Below the pieces are notes generated by a model. That model was not told the DNA's origin. It saw only the letters and a list, made by a program, of their open reading frames with translations, and ran no database searches. Below are positions 26,233 to 34,367 of a stretch of DNA of 34,475 nucleotides, piece by piece. The stretch lies in the NCBI GenBank assembly GCA_022820505.1, contig JAJEFK010000060.1, positions 1-34,475 of the forward strand, read 5' to 3'. Positions within the stretch are counted from its first letter, which is position 1; every line of letters starts with the position of its first letter. The translations under genes and the position numbers were made by a program. Source of the DNA: Acidimicrobiia bacterium (lineage in GTDB: Bacteria; Actinomycetota; Acidimicrobiia; Acidimicrobiales; Poriferisodalaceae).

Positions 26233-27996
26233 ATGTTCGGCAAGCTCCTCATCGCCAACCGGGGCGAGATTGCGGTGCGGGTCATCCGTGCGTGCCGCGA
26301 GCTGGGCATTCCGTCGGTCGCGGTGTACAGCGAACTGGACCGTGACGCCATGCATGTGCGGCTCGCCGACGAGGCGTTCGCCCTCGGCGGTCAGACCGCG
26401 GCCGAGAGCTATCTCAACACTGAGACGATTCTCGATGTCATCGGCCGTTGCGGTGCCGATGCAGTGCATCCTGGCTACGGCTTCTATTCCGAGAACGCCG
26501 ATTTTGCTCGCGCCATCACCGAGCGGGGCGTGACGTTCGTAGGCCCGCCGCCCGAGGCCATCGAGGTGATGGGCGACAAGATCTCGGCACGCCTGGCCGC
26601 CGAACGGTCCGGCGTGGCCGGCGTGCCCGGCACTACCGAGGTCATCACCTCGACCGGTGAGGTCGAGGCATTCGGCAGCGAGTACGGCTACCCCATCGCC
26701 ATCAAGGCGGCCTACGGGGGCGGCGGCCGCGGCATGAAGGTGGTCAACGGGCCAGACGAGATCGAAGCAGCGCTGGCCTCGGCGCAGCGGGAAGCCGAAG
26801 CGTTCTTCGGGCGGGGCGAGTGCTACATGGAGCGCTACCTCACCTGGCCCCGCCACATCGAGATGCAGGTCATCGCCGATCACCACGGCAACGCCGTGTG
26901 GCTGGGCGAGCGTGATTGCTCCGCACAGCGCCGGCACCAGAAGCTGGTGGAGGAGAGCCCCGCGCCCCTGCTCGACGATGCCGTCCGCAAGGCGATGGGC
27001 GACGCGGCGGTGGCCGTGGCCCGCGGCTGCAACTACACCAACGCTGGCACGGTGGAGTTCCTCTACCAGGACGGCGAGTTCTTCTACCTGGAGATGAACA
27101 CTCGGCTGCAGGTGGAGCACCCGGTCACCGAGATGGTGACCGGCATCGATCTGGTGCGCGAGCAGATCCGGGTGGCCGCCGGAGAACCGCTGTCGTTCAC
27201 GCAATCGGAGGTGACATCGGTCGGCCACGCGATCGAGGCGCGTATCAATGCCGAGGACCCGGCGGGCGGTCGCTTCCTGCCGTCTCCAGGCCCGCTGACG
27301 TCACTGGTGGTGCCCGACGGTTTCGGCGTTCGCTGGGACGGCGGCTACGAGGCCGGCGACACCGTCAGCCAGTACTACGACAATCTCATCGGCAAGCTCG
27401 TCGTGTGGGGCTCCGATCGCCCGACCGCCATCGCCCGCATGCAGCGAGCTCTCAGCGAACTGAGCGTCGGCGGCGTCGCGACAACTGCGGCTGCGCACGA
27501 GCGGATCATGGCCTCAGAGGATTTCCAGGCCGGCCTCCACAGCACAAAGTGGGTCGAAGAACGGCTCGACCTGAGCGGCGTGACCGGCAAGACCGACACG
27601 GAGCCCACCGCTGCGCCCGACGGCGACGACGTGCCGCGCGTGCGACGGGATGTGGTGGTGGAAGTGGACGGCAAGCGGTTCTCGGTGAGCGCGTGGGTGC
27701 CCGAGTCTGCACCAGCCGCCAACTCGGCCAACACAGCGGCTCGCCCCCGGCGCGCGAGCGGCGGTGCATCGGCAGGTGCCGGTACCGGTCAGGTGACCGT
27801 TCCGATGCAGGGGACAATTGTCAAGATCCTGGTGGAGATCGGCCAGGAGGTCACTGCCGGAGAGGGGGTGGTGGTGCTCGAAGCCATGAAGATGGAGAAC
27901 AGCATCAACGCCGACCGCTCGGGCACCGTCAGCGAGATCAAGGTCGAGCCGGGCGACACCGTGGGCGCTGGCGACGTGGTGGTCGTTATCTCGTAG
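26233..27996 (+). CDS. accC: Acyl-CoA carboxylase alpha subunit: biotin carboxylase fused to BCCP
   Basis: 587 residues. The biotin carboxylase part (about 1-445) has MFGKLLIANRGEIAVR, HPGYGF, the ATP-grasp glycine loop GGGGRGM (162-168), RDCSAQRRHQK and EMNTRLQVEHPVTE. A linker (about 450-515) leads to the biotinyl domain with EAMKMEN, Lys553 being the biotin site. This AccA3-like layout serves acetyl- or propionyl-CoA carboxylases of actinobacteria, which need a separate carboxyltransferase beta subunit not found here. Products feed fatty-acid or methyl-branched lipid synthesis, or propionate use. It is divergent from birA, which would biotinylate it. Its 3' end overlaps the convergent GT2 gene by 11 bases. 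No ribosome-binding site is visible. Confidence 0.96.
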   Translation: MFGKLLIANRGEIAVRVIRACRELGIPSVAVYSELDRDAMHVRLADEAFALGGQTAAESYLNTETILDVIGRCGADAVHPGYGFYSENADFARAITERGVTFVGPPPEAIEVMGDKISARLAAERSGVAGVPGTTEVITSTGEVEAFGSEYGYPIAIKAAYGGGGRGMKVVNGPDEIEAALASAQREAEAFFGRGECYMERYLTWPRHIEMQVIADHHGNAVWLGERDCSAQRRHQKLVEESPAPLLDDAVRKAMGDAAVAVARGCNYTNAGTVEFLYQDGEFFYLEMNTRLQVEHPVTEMVTGIDLVREQIRVAAGEPLSFTQSEVTSVGHAIEARINAEDPAGGRFLPSPGPLTSLVVPDGFGVRWDGGYEAGDTVSQYYDNLIGKLVVWGSDRPTAIARMQRALSELSVGGVATTAAAHERIMASEDFQAGLHSTKWVEERLDLSGVTGKTDTEPTAAPDGDDVPRVRRDVVVEVDGKRFSVSAWVPESAPAANSANTAARPRRASGGASAGAGTGQVTVPMQGTIVKILVEIGQEVTAGEGVVVLEAMKMENSINADRSGTVSEIKVEPGDTVGAGDVVVVIS

Positions 27997-28981
27997 CTTC
28001 AGAACCCGGCCGGGCGCGACGCTCTGCTTCCTTGAGCGTGCCGACATCGAGTTCTATGGCGCGGACGCGGCGCAGTGTTCGCTCTGCGATGACGCGGTTG
28101 GCGCGCAGCAGGTCGGCCAGGACGCCGAGCATCACGAGCTGCATGGCCACGAGCAGCGCGACGGCGCCGATGATGAGCGACTGCACATGACCTGAGCCAT
28201 CCGAGGTCACCAGGAACCACCCGAACCGGGCGAACAGGAAGAGGCCGACCGCTGCGAACAGCGCCGCCGGCACGGCGAAGACCCTCAACGGCTCGTGCAT
28301 CGCGTAGACGCGGGCGATCGTGCCTGCCGCCCTGCGCATGTACTGGCGCTTGGACTTGAACAAGCGCGACGGGCGCGTGGTGGGATTCACACGTACCGGC
28401 ACATCGGTCACCGCAAGGTCTGACTTGCCTGCCTGGATCACCGTCTCGAGCGTGTAGGTGAACCGCGACACCACGTTGGCTGCGAGCGCAGCCTCCCGGC
28501 TGTAGGCGCGGAACCCAGAGGTGACATCGGCCACGTCGGTTGCCGATGCCTGGCGGACCGTCCACGAGCCGAGTCGCTGCAGCCGCTTCTTGAGCGGCGA
28601 GAACTCAGGGTGGTTGCGGATGTCGCGCGAGCCGATCACCAGATCGGCACGGCCGGCCACGATCGGCTCGGTCAGCTTGCTGATGTCGCCCGCGTCGTAC
28701 TGGTTGTCGCCGTCGGTGTTCACGATCACGTCGGCGCCCATGCGCAGCGCCGCATCGAGACCGCTGGCGAACGCCACGGCGAGCCCCTTGTTCTGCGTCA
28801 GACTGACGACTGCGTCGGCGCCGTGGTTCCGAGCCACCGTGACCGTGTCATCGGTGGAGCCGTCGTCGATGACCAACCACAGCACCTCGCTGAAGCCGTC
28901 CACATGGCGCGGAAGTGCGCTCAGGGTTGCTCCCAGTGTCTCTGCCTCGTTGAGGCACGGGATCTGGATGACCAGCCGCAC
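27986..28981 (-). CDS. Family-2 glycosyltransferase, polyprenyl-phosphate sugar synthase-like
   Basis: 331 residues from a GTG. GT-A domain with VIQIPCLNEAETL, IDDGSTDDT (38-46) and the metal-binding TDGD (89-92) in VNTDGDNQYD, then DVTSGFRAYSREA. Two membrane spans (about 233-260 and 268-293) and a short basic tail follow. This plan fits enzymes such as dolichol/polyprenyl-phosphate mannose or glucose synthases and GtrB-like proteins, which load a sugar onto a lipid carrier for extracytoplasmic transferases. The left-edge membrane protein could be a user of such a donor. CACAAT six bases before the GTG is a weak -10 candidate. The gene is convergent with the carboxylase. Confidence 0.92.
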   Translation of the reverse strand: MRLVIQIPCLNEAETLGATLSALPRHVDGFSEVLWLVIDDGSTDDTVTVARNHGADAVVSLTQNKGLAVAFASGLDAALRMGADVIVNTDGDNQYDAGDISKLTEPIVAGRADLVIGSRDIRNHPEFSPLKKRLQRLGSWTVRQASATDVADVTSGFRAYSREAALAANVVSRFTYTLETVIQAGKSDLAVTDVPVRVNPTTRPSRLFKSKRQYMRRAAGTIARVYAMHEPLRVFAVPAALFAAVGLFLFARFGWFLVTSDGSGHVQSLIIGAVALLVAMQLVMLGVLADLLRANRVIAERTLRRVRAIELDVGTLKEAERRARPGSEATR

Positions 28982-29067
28982 CCGCCCATTGTGTCGGGTA
29001 GACCCGGCACAAGAGAACTCAGCGTCAGGCGCATCCGCGGCGGAGGCGGCCGGTTCCTTGCGCTGGA

Positions 29068-29853
29068 TCAGTCGACGTTGAGGCGGGCGAGGCGCACGGT
29101 GGCGAGGACGAGGCTGACGGCTGAGACGCTGGCCAGCACGACCACGGCGGTAACGAGCCCGTAGGTAGTGAAGCCGAGATCGATGTCAGCGATCCGCGAG
29201 AGCAGCGCGCGGGCGTACCCGCGCAACGACAGGCGCTCGGCGAAGTCGCCGAGACCCACCGCCAGGCCCTCCCACAGCAGCACGTAGGCGATCCCCCACA
29301 GGACGGCCTTGCGGAACAGCAGGCCCAGCAGCACAAACAGGCACGAATAGGCGACAGTCCCCAGCGCCGCCGCGGCCAGCGCGCCCAGCGCGACGCCGCC
29401 TGAGTCTGCAACAAAGTCTGTCGCGAACCAGCCGCCCAACGCGGTCGGTACGACGCACAGCGGCAGCGAGACCGTGACGGCCGCCGCGGCAGCAGCCACC
29501 ACCAGCGGGGCACGGCCCATGGGGCGCAACCACAGGTACACGAGCGTGCCGTCATCGCGGACATCGCCCAGCGAGGCAGCCGCGAACACCAGCGAGACGA
29601 TGGGCACGATGATGATCAGGCCGAAGCCGTCGGCATAGTTGGCGCCGTCGTACAGCGCCCCGTCATTTGCGGGAGCCCCGCCATTCGTCGAGTTGCCCAC
29701 CACCCAGCCCACCACGACCATGATGGCTCCGAGCGCGCCGAGCGCCGCCAGTCGGCCAACGGAGACGATCTGGCGGATGAGTACCCGGTAGCACAGCGCT
29801 GTTGCCCGTACAGCGCCGACACGACGCCGCTGCGAGTCGAGCCCGGCGCTCAT
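29068..29853 (-). CDS. ABC-2 type exporter permease (second of two)
   Basis: 261 residues with about six membrane spans, beginning near residue 35 (LAALGALGAIMVVVGWVVG). It contains the ABC-2 permease pattern 'R-D-D-G-T-L-V-Y-L-W-L-R-P-M-G-R' after the second span. Its ATG overlaps the stop of the upstream ATPase gene (ATGA), so the two form one transporter half. It is the last gene of a four-gene operon. The 86-bp gap that follows (28982-29067) holds only a small CGGGT-AG-ACCCG palindrome and no clear terminator. The substrate is unknown. Confidence 0.87.
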   Translation of the reverse strand: MSAGLDSQRRRVGAVRATALCYRVLIRQIVSVGRLAALGALGAIMVVVGWVVGNSTNGGAPANDGALYDGANYADGFGLIIIVPIVSLVFAAASLGDVRDDGTLVYLWLRPMGRAPLVVAAAAAAVTVSLPLCVVPTALGGWFATDFVADSGGVALGALAAAALGTVAYSCLFVLLGLLFRKAVLWGIAYVLLWEGLAVGLGDFAERLSLRGYARALLSRIADIDLGFTTYGLVTAVVVLASVSAVSLVLATVRLARLNVD

Positions 29854-30863
29854 CGTCGTTCCACCAAGTAGCGGAAGACCGATTCGAGATCTTCGTCGAG
29901 CGGGATGACTTGTCGCAGTCGGGCGCCCAGGTCCTTCGCCAGCGGCGCGATCTCGCGTCCCAGGCGGTCCACCTCCAGGGTGTCCGCCACCACGACATCT
30001 CCGTCGATGCGCACCCCCACCACCGTGCCCGAGGTGACCAGCGCTGCCGCGAGATCGCGGGGCCTGTCAGCCTCGATGCTGATGCGGTGCGGGCGGTCGT
30101 CCATCAACTCCCGGAGTTCTCGGTAATCACCGCTGGCGACAAGGCGGCCTTGGGCAATCACCAGGATTCGCGATCCGAGCCGGGCGACTTCCTCAAGCAC
30201 ATGGGACGACACGAGCACGCAGCGCCCTTGCGCGCCGAGGTCCTCGAGCAACTCGATCATGCGGCGTCGCTGAACGGGGTCGAGACCGTTGAGCGGCTCA
30301 TCCAGGATCAGCACCTCCGGATCGTGAACGAGCGCGGCTGCCAGCTTCGTGCGTTGCCGCATGCCCTTGGAATAGCCCGACACCGGCCGATGGTCGTCGG
30401 GGTCGAGTTCGACGATGCCCAGAGCGTGTCGCGCAGCCGCTTCGGGGTCGGTCACGCCCTGCGTCGCGGCTGCAATCGTCACGAATTCGAGCGCGTCGAG
30501 CCGGTCGAACAGGGCATCCTGCTGCGGTGACAGTCCGATCCGGCCTCGCACATCGCGGTCGCTGCGGGCATCGGCTCCCAGCACGCGCACCGTTCCCCGC
30601 GATGGCGGGGTGAGCCCGCACATCATGCGGAACAGCGTCGACTTGCCTGCACCGTTGGGCCCCAGCAGGGCCGTGACGCCGGCGCGGACGGCGAAGGTCA
30701 CGTCGGACACCGCAACTACGTCGCCGAAGAACTTCGACACGCCGTGCACCTCGACCATGCCTGCAGGCGGCGCGGGAGCTGCGTCAGTTCCCGACTCGGA
30801 CGCCGGATCGTCACCGGCGACATCGAGCTCGGGGGCGGGCACAGGGCGAGGTCGGGAGCTCAT
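29850..30863 (-). CDS. ABC transporter ATPase (second of two)
   Basis: 337 residues from the ATG at 30863, which overlaps the upstream permease stop as TGATG; a GTG 60 bases earlier is less likely. A Pro/Asp/Ala-rich N-terminal tail of about 35 residues precedes the nucleotide-binding domain. That domain has Walker A GPNGAGKST, signature YSKGMRQR, Walker B VLILDEPLNGLD and the H-loop SSHVLEE. The YSKGM signature is typical of ATPases paired with ABC-2 permeases. The C-terminal ~100 residues ('RISIEADRPRDLAAAL') form the regulatory extension of that class. It powers the permease encoded directly downstream. Confidence 0.93.
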   Translation of the reverse strand: MSSRPRPVPAPELDVAGDDPASESGTDAAPAPPAGMVEVHGVSKFFGDVVAVSDVTFAVRAGVTALLGPNGAGKSTLFRMMCGLTPPSRGTVRVLGADARSDRDVRGRIGLSPQQDALFDRLDALEFVTIAAATQGVTDPEAAARHALGIVELDPDDHRPVSGYSKGMRQRTKLAAALVHDPEVLILDEPLNGLDPVQRRRMIELLEDLGAQGRCVLVSSHVLEEVARLGSRILVIAQGRLVASGDYRELRELMDDRPHRISIEADRPRDLAAALVTSGTVVGVRIDGDVVVADTLEVDRLGREIAPLAKDLGARLRQVIPLDEDLESVFRYLVERR

Positions 30864-31816
30864 CAACCTGCCTCGATCCGGCGATAGCGCCACCACACCA
30901 CCGCTGCTCCGGCCACGACCCACGCAGCGTTCGCGGCCACGACGAACAGCGTGGACAGTTCGCTGATGCGCAGCCCCGGAGACCCGTCGTCTTCACCCAA
31001 TGGCGACGGCGGGCCGACGCCGAAGATCCGATCCTTGAGTGCATCGCCGATCTCGCCCAAGTTGAACGCGTAGATGCGGGGATCCATCTCGGCCACTTCG
31101 ACAAGCACACCGGTGACGAGCTGTGAGCCCAGCAGGAGCAAGATGACGCCGATCACGGCGAATGCCCGCCGATCGGTCAGGCTCGAGATCGCCAGGCTGG
31201 CGGCGGTGATGGTGGCAGCAATGGCGATGCCGGAACCCAGTATTCGCACGAGCACGGTGAGCCAGTCGCCGAGTCCGTCGGGGCCCGAACCCTCCACGGT
31301 GAAGGCGACGAGCAGGAACAGCAGCGGCCCCACGGTGATGACTGCCAGCGTCGCCGTCACTGCGGCTGCCTTCGAGGCCAGGTAGCTCCACAGACGCAAT
31401 GGTGTGGACAGGTACAGCGACAGCATGCCGTTGCGTCGGTCGGCAACCAGGATCTCGGGCACCACGATCCCGCAGAAGAAGAACAGCGCCAGCTCGATGA
31501 AGCCGTAGTACTGGTGGTACTCGGGCAGGATGTTCTCGGAGATCAGATCGATGTCGAGCACCGTGGCGATGCCCACGAAGACGATGGCGGGAACCAAGGC
31601 GACCACCACAGCCAGCCACGGCAGGAACTTGTGGCGCGCCGGGCGCCCGAAACCGAGCGTGAATCTCACCGACGAGCCGACCAACGCGCGCATGGCACCG
31701 GCGAGTCCGTGCCGAACGCCGGCGTAGGGCCGGTAGCGCTGGTCGAGAATCCGCGCGGCGTCGTCGGCTTCGGTCGCCTGGCCGCGCACGTCGGTGGTTC
31801 CGGTTGCGTCGTTCAT
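30863..31816 (-). CDS. ABC-2 type exporter permease (first of two)
   Basis: 317 residues. A cytoplasmic N-terminus of about 65 residues is followed by six or so spans, the first near 67-87 (FLPWLAVVVALVPAIVFVGI). It carries the ABC-2 permease pattern 'D-R-R-N-G-M-L-S-L-Y-L-S-T-P' after the second span. The ATG overlaps the upstream ATPase stop (ATGA) and its own stop overlaps the next start. This permease and the one at 29068-29853 differ in sequence, so the operon may build a heteromeric exporter or two separate ones. Confidence 0.88.
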   Translation of the reverse strand: MNDATGTTDVRGQATEADDAARILDQRYRPYAGVRHGLAGAMRALVGSSVRFTLGFGRPARHKFLPWLAVVVALVPAIVFVGIATVLDIDLISENILPEYHQYYGFIELALFFFCGIVVPEILVADRRNGMLSLYLSTPLRLWSYLASKAAAVTATLAVITVGPLLFLLVAFTVEGSGPDGLGDWLTVLVRILGSGIAIAATITAASLAISSLTDRRAFAVIGVILLLLGSQLVTGVLVEVAEMDPRIYAFNLGEIGDALKDRIFGVGPPSPLGEDDGSPGLRISELSTLFVVAANAAWVVAGAAVVWWRYRRIEAG

Positions 31817-32760
31817 GTCGCCGACGCCTCGAACAGGTCGGCGAGCGTGCGCTGGCGGGCTTCCAGACGCCGGATGCGCGCCCCTGCGTCGGCGACGGCA
31901 TCGCGTGCCCGGTCGCTGAGCTCATCTCGTCCCGCGCCACCGAGTCGCAGGGTTGTACCCGTGCGCTCCACCTCGATGCCGGTGCCTCGCAGCGTGCTCT
32001 CGACAGCGTCGACCGTCCCTGCAGGTTCGACGATGTCGACCAGCTCCAGCGTGATGCCCTCGCCGTCGCCGACAAGTTCGGCAATCGGCCCGTCGGCAAC
32101 CAAGCGCCCCGCGTCGAGGGCGACGATGTGGTCGCAGACCCGCTCGACCTCTTCCAGCAGGTGCGATGACAAAACCACGCTGACCGAATGCTCGTTGCTG
32201 ATCTCGCCGATGAGCGTGAGCATCTCGGTGCGCTGCGTAGGGTCGAGCCCCGAGGTGGGCTCGTCCAGCAGCACCAGCTGGGGGTCAGACGCGACGGCCT
32301 GCGCCAGCTTGACGCGCTGACGCTGACCGGTGGACATGGTGCCGAGCGTGCGTGTGCGCTCCTCGCCGAGCCCGACCAGCCACAGGCTGTCCGATGCCCG
32401 GGTGCGGGCCTCGCTGCGGGGCAGGCCGCGTACCTGTGCCAGATGCCGCACGAAATCGACGGCCCGCATCTCGTCGGGAAGCACGTCGCGCTCGGGAGCG
32501 AATCCCACCTTGGCCCGCAGGGCGGCGCCCTGGCTGCGGGGATCGAGCCCCAGCACCGTGGCCGACCCAGAGGTCGGCGGGCGCAAGCCGAGCAGCGCAT
32601 TGAGCAGCGTGGTCTTGCCGGCGCCGTTCGCCCCGACGAGTCCGGTCACGCCGGGCCGCATCTGAATGTCGAGCGCGTCGAGCGCCACCGTCGATCCGAA
32701 CCGCTGTGTCAACGCCGCCGTGGAGACGAGCACCGTCCCGGCAGCGGCAGCGTCGTTCAC
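31813..32760 (-). CDS. ABC transporter ATPase (first of two)
   Basis: 315 residues from a GTG. The nucleotide-binding domain has Walker A GANGAGKT (43-50), signature MSTGQRQRVKLAQ, Walker B LVLLDEPTSGLD and H-loop SSHLLEEVE. The C-terminal 90 residues contain a charged helical region ('RDELSDRARDAVADAGARIRRLEARQRTLADLFEA'), common in ABC-2-type ATPases. It is the first gene of the four-gene exporter operon, overlapping the next by four bases. The start has no ribosome-binding site, but TAGTTT lies six bases upstream, pointing to a leaderless transcript. Confidence 0.93.
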   Translation of the reverse strand: MNDAAAAGTVLVSTAALTQRFGSTVALDALDIQMRPGVTGLVGANGAGKTTLLNALLGLRPPTSGSATVLGLDPRSQGAALRAKVGFAPERDVLPDEMRAVDFVRHLAQVRGLPRSEARTRASDSLWLVGLGEERTRTLGTMSTGQRQRVKLAQAVASDPQLVLLDEPTSGLDPTQRTEMLTLIGEISNEHSVSVVLSSHLLEEVERVCDHIVALDAGRLVADGPIAELVGDGEGITLELVDIVEPAGTVDAVESTLRGTGIEVERTGTTLRLGGAGRDELSDRARDAVADAGARIRRLEARQRTLADLFEASAT

Positions 32761-32766
32761 GCGCTC

Positions 32767-32772
32767 AAACTA
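32767..32772 (-). promoter_or_regulatory. Candidate -10 box of the ABC exporter operon (leaderless)
   Basis: TAGTTT on the minus strand, exactly six bases before the GTG at 32760, with no Shine-Dalgarno. It lies in the 56-bp gap after the monooxygenase gene on the same strand, so the exporter operon probably has its own promoter. Confidence 0.45.
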
Positions 32773-32816
32773 AACCCATCGGGCGGCTGCGGGCCGTCAG
32801 ATGGTGAGATCGGCAG

Positions 32817-34202
32817 CTAGTGATCCGCTTCGGCGAGACCCGCAACGGCCAGCGCCTTCTGCTTGGCGGCGTCGAGGTCGTAGTGCTTGCGGGTGACGAT
32901 GCGCTGGGCATACAGGCCGCCGCCGGCCTGCAAATTGGTCACGAACTTCCAGCCGCCGTAGGAGTCGGCGGTGAGGTCGCGGATGGTGTGCATGAGGCGT
33001 GCCCGGTACTCGCCGTCGACATCGTGGCGGGTGGACATGTACTTGCGTGCCAGCGGGCCGACATCGGGATTCTCGAAATCAGCCGGCACCGGTGAGGTCA
33101 GCACGGCACCGCCCGCGATGTCGTGGAGGTGGCGCACCATGGCGCTGTAGTTCGCCGCCGCCTGGAACTTGCCGGCGTTGGTGTACAGCTCATTGGGGAA
33201 CGCCGCTCCCTCGGGCCCGATGGAGCAGTGAGCAATGGCAGCTTCCAGCGCAGCCCGGATCAGCGTGGCGTGGATGATCAACTCGGAGATCTTCTCCTTG
33301 ACGTGGCCGATCCCCGCCGTGCCGTTGGCCTCGGCCACGAGCTGGGCCAAACCGACGAGTTGGTCGGCTTCCTCCACGAATGCCGACAGCCCGCCGAGGC
33401 GTTCCCACAGTCCCAGCGCATGGGCGAACACGGCGGCATAGTGCGTCTCGCCGTCGAGGAAGACGCGCTCGTGGGGCACGAACACGTCGTCGAAGATCAC
33501 GAAGCCCTCGGGATAGTGGTGCTCGCCCGACACGGGGAACGCCCGGGGATCCTCGTGGCGGGGCGCGTAGGTGGTGTTGATGATCTTGACGCCGGGGGCG
33601 TTCACCGGCACCGAGCAGCCGATCGACCAGTCCTCCTCGCCGGGCTTCATGGCTTTGGTGGGGATGGTGAGCAGCTCGTGGCCGAACGAAGCGCCGGTGA
33701 TGTGGAGCTTTGCGCCGCGGATCACCACGCCGTCCCGCTGGCGATCCACGACGCGGACATAGGAGTCGAGGTCGTCCTGGCGGGCCGGCGGCCGGCTGCG
33801 GTCGCCCTTGGCGTCGGTGATGCACTGGGTGATCCGCACGTCGTCGCCCTGCGCCTCGCTGATGAAGGCGTCTATCCGCTCGATGTAGTCGGGCTTGGAG
33901 TCGACCATGCGGCCGGCGGCGGTTTTCAGCGTCTGGATGGACGTATAGGTGACGTGGGCCATCATCCCGGCCGAATGCAGCATGGGGATCATCTCGCGCA
34001 GGTCGTCCGCGCTGCGAGGCACGGTCATCAGCGGCGAGGTGGCATCGGGCGCCGGGTCGTAGAAGCGGTCATAGCCCGCGGCCGTTGCGTCCACCGTCTG
34101 GCCGAGGATGGGGTGGGTCTCCAGATCGTCGACCTGCTTGCCCTCGAAGTAGGTCAGGCGTCCGTCTGCGAGCGATTCCTTGTACTGCTGACCGGTGCGC
34201 AT
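32817..34202 (-). CDS. HpaB-family flavin-dependent monooxygenase (4-hydroxyphenylacetate 3-hydroxylase-like)
   Basis: 461 residues from the ATG at 34202. This start is set by GGGGAG six bases upstream and by the typical opening MRTGQQYKESLADGR; a GTG at 34247 would add 15 residues. The fold is acyl-CoA-dehydrogenase-like: an N-terminal helical domain, a beta domain (GAKLHITGASFGHELLTIP, ...FDDVFVPHERVFLDGE), and a C-terminal helical bundle (AGIGHVKEKISELI, LTADSYGGWKFVTNLQAGGG). Family members are FADH2-using aromatic hydroxylases needing a reductase, or the related 4-hydroxybutyryl-CoA dehydratase. The iron-sulfur cysteines of the dehydratase are not seen, so a monooxygenase is favoured. 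No reductase gene is adjacent, and the substrate is unknown. Confidence 0.9.
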   Translation of the reverse strand: MRTGQQYKESLADGRLTYFEGKQVDDLETHPILGQTVDATAAGYDRFYDPAPDATSPLMTVPRSADDLREMIPMLHSAGMMAHVTYTSIQTLKTAAGRMVDSKPDYIERIDAFISEAQGDDVRITQCITDAKGDRSRPPARQDDLDSYVRVVDRQRDGVVIRGAKLHITGASFGHELLTIPTKAMKPGEEDWSIGCSVPVNAPGVKIINTTYAPRHEDPRAFPVSGEHHYPEGFVIFDDVFVPHERVFLDGETHYAAVFAHALGLWERLGGLSAFVEEADQLVGLAQLVAEANGTAGIGHVKEKISELIIHATLIRAALEAAIAHCSIGPEGAAFPNELYTNAGKFQAAANYSAMVRHLHDIAGGAVLTSPVPADFENPDVGPLARKYMSTRHDVDGEYRARLMHTIRDLTADSYGGWKFVTNLQAGGGLYAQRIVTRKHYDLDAAKQKALAVAGLAEADH

Positions 34203-34208
34203 CGTGAG

Positions 34209-34214
34209 CTCCCC
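34209..34214 (-). promoter_or_regulatory. Ribosome-binding site of the HpaB-like gene
   Basis: GGGGAG on the minus strand, six bases before the ATG at 34202. It decides between this start and the in-frame GTG at 34247. Confidence 0.65.
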
Positions 34215-34313
34215 ATTCGTCACAGTTGCCGTGCGAGCGGCAGTCACGCTAGTGGCGCGCGGTGGAACCGGCCGGGGTCGGAGGTGACTGCAGTGGCCGG
34301 TGCGCTAGAACGG

Positions 34314-34367
34314 CCCAATGACCGATCCCTCCTATAAGAGGATTAGCGGATAGGCGGCGTCATTGGG
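34314..34367. repeat. Inverted repeat with AT-rich nested palindrome near the right edge
   Basis: CCCAATGAC (34314-34322) and GTCATTGGG (34359-34367) are perfect 9-base inverted arms separated by 36 bases. The spacer contains CCTC-CTATAA-GAGG, a smaller nested palindrome. The right arm covers the stop codon of the ORF entering from the right edge. The structure may be an insertion-sequence end or a terminator-like element; the other end is outside the window. The rest of 34203-34313 shows no gene. Confidence 0.5.

Noticed and set aside
26179..27228. N-terminal extension of BirA into the carboxylase gene
   Set aside because: The extension is only the antisense of AccC; BirA similarity begins after the GTG at 26178, which also has a -10 box at leaderless spacing.
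28982..29067. Terminator at the CGGGT-AG-ACCCG palindrome
   Set aside because: The stem is only five base pairs with a two-base loop and no T-run.
32761..32816. Rho-independent terminator between the HpaB-like gene and the ABC operon
   Set aside because: Only a 4-bp CGGC/GCCG stem is found and the T-rich stretch after it is better explained as the TAGTTT -10 box.
32817..34202. 4-hydroxybutyryl-CoA dehydratase assignment
   Set aside because: The expected cluster-binding cysteines are not visible; the region reads MLHSAGMMAHVTY and HYAAVFAHALG without cysteine.
34203..34247. 15-residue extension of the HpaB-like protein from a GTG
   Set aside because: The ATG at 34202 has GGGGAG at six bases and gives the family's usual N-terminus.
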